DNA from: Psychromonas sp.
Lineage (GTDB): Bacteria > Pseudomonadota > Gammaproteobacteria > Enterobacterales > Psychromonadaceae
Direction of reading: 5' to 3'
DNA length: 39,085 nucleotides
NCBI GenBank assembly: GCA_013619145.1
Contig: JABXKR010000288.1
Location: 1-39,085 of the forward strand
The first letter of the stretch is position 1, and every line of letters begins with the position of its first letter. The translations under genes were made by a program, and so were the position numbers. Positions 36,485-39,085 of this stretch are shown in pieces. Below the pieces are notes generated by a model. The model was not told the origin of the DNA, searched no databases, and worked only from the letters and a program-made list of their open reading frames with translations.

Positions 36485-36801
36485 GAGAAATTCCAGTAAG
36501 TAAAATTGATAATACCAGCATTTTAGTCGGTGCATGCTGAAGACGGTTAAAGTGCGCTAAACATCCAAATATATCACTATTAATGGGGTGATTTGGCTCA
36601 CATTGTTTTAACTGAAGTCTACGCTTATGTAATTAAATAACAAACAAGAATTTGGTGAAAAACCAATTAAAATCAATTTTTTTATTAACAATTTTGCAAA
36701 CTCTTGTTACTGTTAAATTGAAACGGTAATTTTTTAGTGGTTTTTCGTTTCTTTTCGTTGTTTTTCGAGTTTTTTCGTTTTCTTTGCGGTATGGAGCTAT
36801 A
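36485..36801. other. ackA / yfbV divergent intergenic region
   Basis: This 317-bp very AT-rich gap carries the promoters of both genes. There are A/T tracts (36668-36690) and, next to yfbV, a phased TTTTCG repeat listed separately. I see no clear FNR, CRP or ArcA site and no coding frame. Confidence 0.6.
36741..36790 (+). repeat. Tandem 10-bp TTTTTCGnnn repeat before yfbV
   Basis: Four consecutive 10-bp units (36741, 36751, 36761, 36771) each contain TTTTCG, with its G at positions 36747, 36757, 36767 and 36777. A fifth, worn unit (TCTTTGCGGT) follows. The spacing equals about one DNA helical turn. It ends 11 bp before the yfbV start. Confidence 0.75.
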
Positions 36802-37251
36802 TTGAATACATTTTTTGAAGTTATTAAGCAAGGTGATAAGTATTTGCAAAGCTGGCCGAAACAAAGAATTTTAAATTGTTTGTTTATTGATAGTAAAGTT
36901 GCCTTTTATACCCGTCTATCAATCAAAACCATGCCTGCTTTTATTATGTTAATAATCGCCTTAAATATTATGTTTCCCACTTTATTTAGCTGGCCCGCAA
37001 CGCTGACGTTTATTCTGTTTTTACTGGGGCTACCTATACAGGGCTTATATTGGTTAGGTAAACGATCAAGGGAGCTACTACCTAATCAATTATTACCTTG
37101 GTATACGGCTATTCAGAAAAAGCTTAGTGGTAATCGTGCCGAGCAAACTGTTATGTTGTATCGTCCATCTTATTTAGATTTGGCATTATTACTTAAAAAT
37201 GCTTTTAAATTGGGTGGTGATAAGTTTTTACAGCACCACGAACTGATTTGA
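36802..37251 (+). CDS. yfbV: UPF0208 membrane protein YfbV
   Basis: This protein of about 150 residues has two membrane segments (about 42-62, 68-86). It matches YfbV in layout: N-terminal FFEVIKQGDKYLQSWP, the LPIQGLYWLGKRS turn after the second helix, and a C-terminal AFKLGGDKFL. E. coli YfbV is 151 residues and is also divergent from ackA. In E. coli YfbV has been reported to influence chromosome macrodomain boundaries and shares the neighbourhood of acetate genes. I start at TTG 36802, which has GGAG six to seven bases upstream; the TTG at 36784 lacks one. Confidence 0.9.
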   Translation: MNTFFEVIKQGDKYLQSWPKQRILNCLFIDSKVAFYTRLSIKTMPAFIMLIIALNIMFPTLFSWPATLTFILFLLGLPIQGLYWLGKRSRELLPNQLLPWYTAIQKKLSGNRAEQTVMLYRPSYLDLALLLKNAFKLGGDKFLQHHELI

Positions 37252-37255
37252 AGTT

Positions 37256-37381
37256 TTATAGCTTTTGGTAGATCTCGATATAGAAATCACATTCTATTTT
37301 CCACGATTGCTCTGATAATAGCGCCTGCATTTTTTGCTTATTAAACTTGCGAGCGGAATGTGAAATCATATTAATTATCTT
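37256..37381 (-). pseudogene. Decayed copy of the rlmA 3' end
   Basis: On the minus strand an open 41-codon stretch ends with TAA at 37258-37256. Its product closely resembles the C-terminus of RlmA: 23 of 29 residues agree from KFNKQ to IEIYQK, including SWxIECDFxIEIYQK. It has no start or methyltransferase core. The stretch lies directly downstream of rlmA and is separated from it by a short AT-repeat. It looks like the remnant of a tandem duplicate or of a replaced gene end. Confidence 0.85.
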
Positions 37382-37404
37382 TTATCTTTTATCTTTTATT
37401 CTTT
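37377..37404 (-). repeat. Heptanucleotide tandem repeat across the rlmA stop codon
   Basis: ATCTTTT occurs three times in a row (37377-37397) with a fourth imperfect unit to 37404, covering the rlmA stop (37396-37398). Slippage would mainly change sequence after the stop. It marks the join between rlmA and its decayed copy. Confidence 0.8.
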
Positions 37405-38235
37405 ATCCGTTGAGTCTTTCTGTTTCTGGTAAATCTCGATATTAAAATCACACTCGATAGACCACGATTTTTCTGCTAATAGATCCTGCATCGTTTGCTT
37501 ATTAAACTTCCAGGCAAAAGGGGTCATATTAATAAGATCTTGAACTGTTTGTGCTTCTGTTACTTGTAGCGGGTAATTAAGATTTATCTGTTCGATTTTG
37601 TTAAATCCTGAAGGTGCTGAGTTTTCCTGCGCATGTTCATTTACTTGTTGGTAAATCTTTTCTCTAAGCTGGAACAGGTGACGAGGTGCAGGTGTTACCG
37701 TAATCAGATAACCATTTTGTTTAATCAGGCGTTGCAGTTCACTATCCAGCGATGGAGCATAAATTCGAATCAATGCATCTAAACTATTATCAGGCAGTGG
37801 CACATCGTATGCGCTGGCAACGCAGAAATTGATGTTTTTATAGCGTTTAGCCGCATAACGTATGGCTACTTTGGAAATATCTAAGCCGTTAATAATAAAC
37901 TTCTCTGGAAGCTGCTCCGCTAAAAGCGCAGTGTAATAACCTTCTCCGCAACCTAAATCAAGAATCTGTGCCTGCTCTTTATCTGTCAGGTATGCGGACA
38001 CTAACTCACTGACTTTTTCTGCGAGCGGCAAATATCCGTCACTATTTAAAAAAGCACGCCTTGCCTGCATCATCTCTTTATTATCGCCCGGATTTTTTGA
38101 GTTTTTTGCATTTACGGGGAGCAGATTCAGGTAACCCTCTTTGGCAATATCAAAATGATGATTGTTAGCACAGATTTGGGTGTTATTTGTTTGTTGGAAA
38201 ACAGTTTGGCAAAGCGGGCAGATAAATGGATTCAT
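37396..38235 (-). CDS. rlmA: 23S rRNA (guanine-745-N1)-methyltransferase
   Basis: The 279-residue SAM enzyme methylates G745 in helix 35 of 23S rRNA. An N-terminal zinc knuckle (C6, C9, C22, H26) is followed by the KEGYLNLLPV segment, motif I LDLGCGEGYYTALL, and a Rossmann core to about residue 200. The C-terminal region is the part duplicated downstream. E. coli RlmA is 269 residues. It could be confused with the Gram-positive RlmA(II), but the position in a gammaproteobacterium and the sequence favour type I. Confidence 0.93.
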   Translation of the reverse strand: MNPFICPLCQTVFQQTNNTQICANNHHFDIAKEGYLNLLPVNAKNSKNPGDNKEMMQARRAFLNSDGYLPLAEKVSELVSAYLTDKEQAQILDLGCGEGYYTALLAEQLPEKFIINGLDISKVAIRYAAKRYKNINFCVASAYDVPLPDNSLDALIRIYAPSLDSELQRLIKQNGYLITVTPAPRHLFQLREKIYQQVNEHAQENSAPSGFNKIEQINLNYPLQVTEAQTVQDLINMTPFAWKFNKQTMQDLLAEKSWSIECDFNIEIYQKQKDSTDKE

Positions 38236-38248
38236 AATGGGCTCTATT

Positions 38249-38279
38249 AAGGCAGATAATTATTTATCTGCCTTTTTCG
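38249..38279 (+). terminator. Hairpin between pflA and rlmA
   Basis: AAGGCAGATAA and TTATCTGCCTT (38249-38259 with 38264-38274) form an 11-bp stem with a TTAT loop. The U-run is on the plus strand (TTTTTC), whereas both neighbours are minus-strand genes, for which the stem is followed only by AATAG. It may still limit read-through from pflA into rlmA. Confidence 0.65.
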
Positions 38280-38280
38280 A

Positions 38281-39024
38281 TCAGTAAATGACATTGTCAT
38301 TGTATTGTAAAAGAATATTCTTGATGATTTCCATGGTATCGCGTGATGGAGGGTGTACGCCATCTAGGGGGTAAATCTCTCCCATTGCAGTCCATTTATG
38401 TTTGCCAAGTTCATGGTAAGGCAGCATTTCAATTTTTTCGATATTGTTCATAGGTTCAATAAACTGACCTAGAGCATGTGCATCTTCCTCACAATCGGTA
38501 TAACCGGGTACAACCACGTAACGCAGGTAAACAGGCTGATTCTGCTCTGCTAAATATTTTGCAAATTCAAGCGTGTATTTATTACTTACATGAGTCAGAT
38601 CGATATGTTTTTCATTATTCATCTGTTTGATATCTAACAAAACTAAGTCTGCAACATCAAGTACACTTCTGGTTGTTTCATCAATGCGGCGTACAAAACC
38701 GTTGGTATCAAGGCAGGTATGAATACCTTCTGCTTTACAGGCTGTGAATATAGCTTTAACAAATTCAGGTTGCAGCATCGCTTCACCACCAGAAACGGTA
38801 ACTCCACCGCCGGAAGCATTCATGTAGTGTCGATATTGCACCAGATCCGCCATTAACTCATCGACGCTCATCTCTTTGCCGCCTTCGGTATCCCAAGTAT
38901 CACGATTATGACAATATTTACAACGCATTAAGCAGCCTTGTAAAAAGATTATGAAGCGAATGCCTGGTCCATCGACGGTACCACAGGTTTCAATTGAATG
39001 AACATGGCCAATTAATGACATCAA
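38281..39024 (-). CDS. pflA: Pyruvate formate-lyase activating enzyme
   Basis: This 247-residue radical-SAM enzyme installs the glycyl radical on pyruvate formate-lyase under anaerobiosis. The [4Fe-4S] ligands C31, C35 and C38 lie in [11 protein letters not shown], and [11 protein letters not shown] is the SAM-binding GGE motif. Length matches E. coli PflA (246). GGGG lies before the ATG; the second Met (39021) is an equal choice. pflB is normally just upstream, which would place it beyond the window edge. Confidence 0.97.
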   Translation of the reverse strand: MMSLIGHVHSIETCGTVDGPGIRFIIFLQGCLMRCKYCHNRDTWDTEGGKEMSVDELMADLVQYRHYMNASGGGVTVSGGEAMLQPEFVKAIFTACKAEGIHTCLDTNGFVRRIDETTRSVLDVADLVLLDIKQMNNEKHIDLTHVSNKYTLEFAKYLAEQNQPVYLRYVVVPGYTDCEEDAHALGQFIEPMNNIEKIEMLPYHELGKHKWTAMGEIYPLDGVHPPSRDTMEIIKNILLQYNDNVIY

Positions 39025-39039
39025 AAACCCCTTAAAACT

Positions 39040-39084
39040 AATTATTTCATCTATTTCTTAGACAAAAAAACAAATGAAATAATT
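39040..39084 (-). terminator. Inverted repeat upstream of pflA
   Basis: AATTATTTCAT (39040-39050) and ATGAAATAATT (39074-39084) are perfect 11-bp inverted repeats with a 23-base spacer. On the minus strand AGTTTTAAGG follows. It probably lies in a gap after pflB and may partly terminate the upstream transcript or bind a regulator. The window ends here, so context is missing. Confidence 0.45.
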
Positions 39085-39085
39085 G

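Noticed and set aside
36485-36535. 17-residue N-terminal extension of acetate kinase
   Set aside because: The family-conserved start ([14 protein letters not shown]) is at 36484. The upstream residues have no counterpart in known AckA proteins.
1-39085. CRISPR array, prophage, transposon, restriction or defence island
   Set aside because: There are no regularly spaced repeats with unique spacers, no integrase, transposase, phage structural or nuclease-methylase genes, and gene content is core throughout.

Overview
The window is about 39 kb of low-GC (roughly 40%, by eye) gammaproteobacterial chromosome. Gene content, protein similarity and order (rsgA-psd next to orn and glycine tRNAs, mltF divergent from purL, ackA-pta beside yfbV) suggest a marine, facultatively anaerobic Alteromonadales/Vibrionales relative. 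Psychromonas is my best guess, from memory and without a search. Almost everything is housekeeping or metabolic. I see no prophage, insertion sequence, CRISPR array, toxin-antitoxin pair or restriction system.

Region 1 (1-7.46 kb, minus strand) is a self-contained vitamin B12 uptake locus. A consensus sigma70 promoter starts a transcript whose first bases form helix P1 of a cobalamin riboswitch. Then come a BtuB-type outer-membrane receptor, a periplasmic binding protein, a FecCD/BtuC permease and an ABC ATPase. A dedicated ExbB-ExbD-TonB energiser follows, with tonB cut by the window edge. Region 2 (7.6-12.2 kb, minus) is a run of rsgA, psd, ilvA and a two-TM potassium channel, with small gaps. 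Region 3 (12.2-13.4 kb, plus) holds orn, a strong stable-RNA promoter, two identical tRNA-Gly(GCC) genes and a third, decayed tRNA-Gly copy. Region 4 (13.4-23 kb) has a YafD-type EEP protein, ndk, the prepilin peptidase, tadA, a 56-codon gene, a structured intergenic segment, mltF with an unusual 205-residue repeat tail, and purL.

Region 5 (23-27.7 kb) has a PAS-PAS-PAS-GGDEF-EAL protein with both output domains degenerate, a REP-like palindrome, cardiolipin synthase and a small membrane protein. Region 6 (27.9-39 kb) is rich in mixed-acid fermentation genes: adhE (with an FNR-like site upstream), pta, ackA and pflA. Between them lie an AI-2E family permease, a SAM methyltransferase, yfbV and rlmA. 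Next to rlmA is a 41-codon decayed copy of its own 3' end.

The most notable items are the compact B12 riboswitch with a displaced CACTG/GGG element, the MltF repeat tail, the probably catalytically dead GGDEF-EAL protein, the tRNA pseudogene, the rlmA tail duplication, the 10-bp-phased repeat before yfbV and the structured segment between tadA and mltF. I did not find a clearly new multi-gene system.
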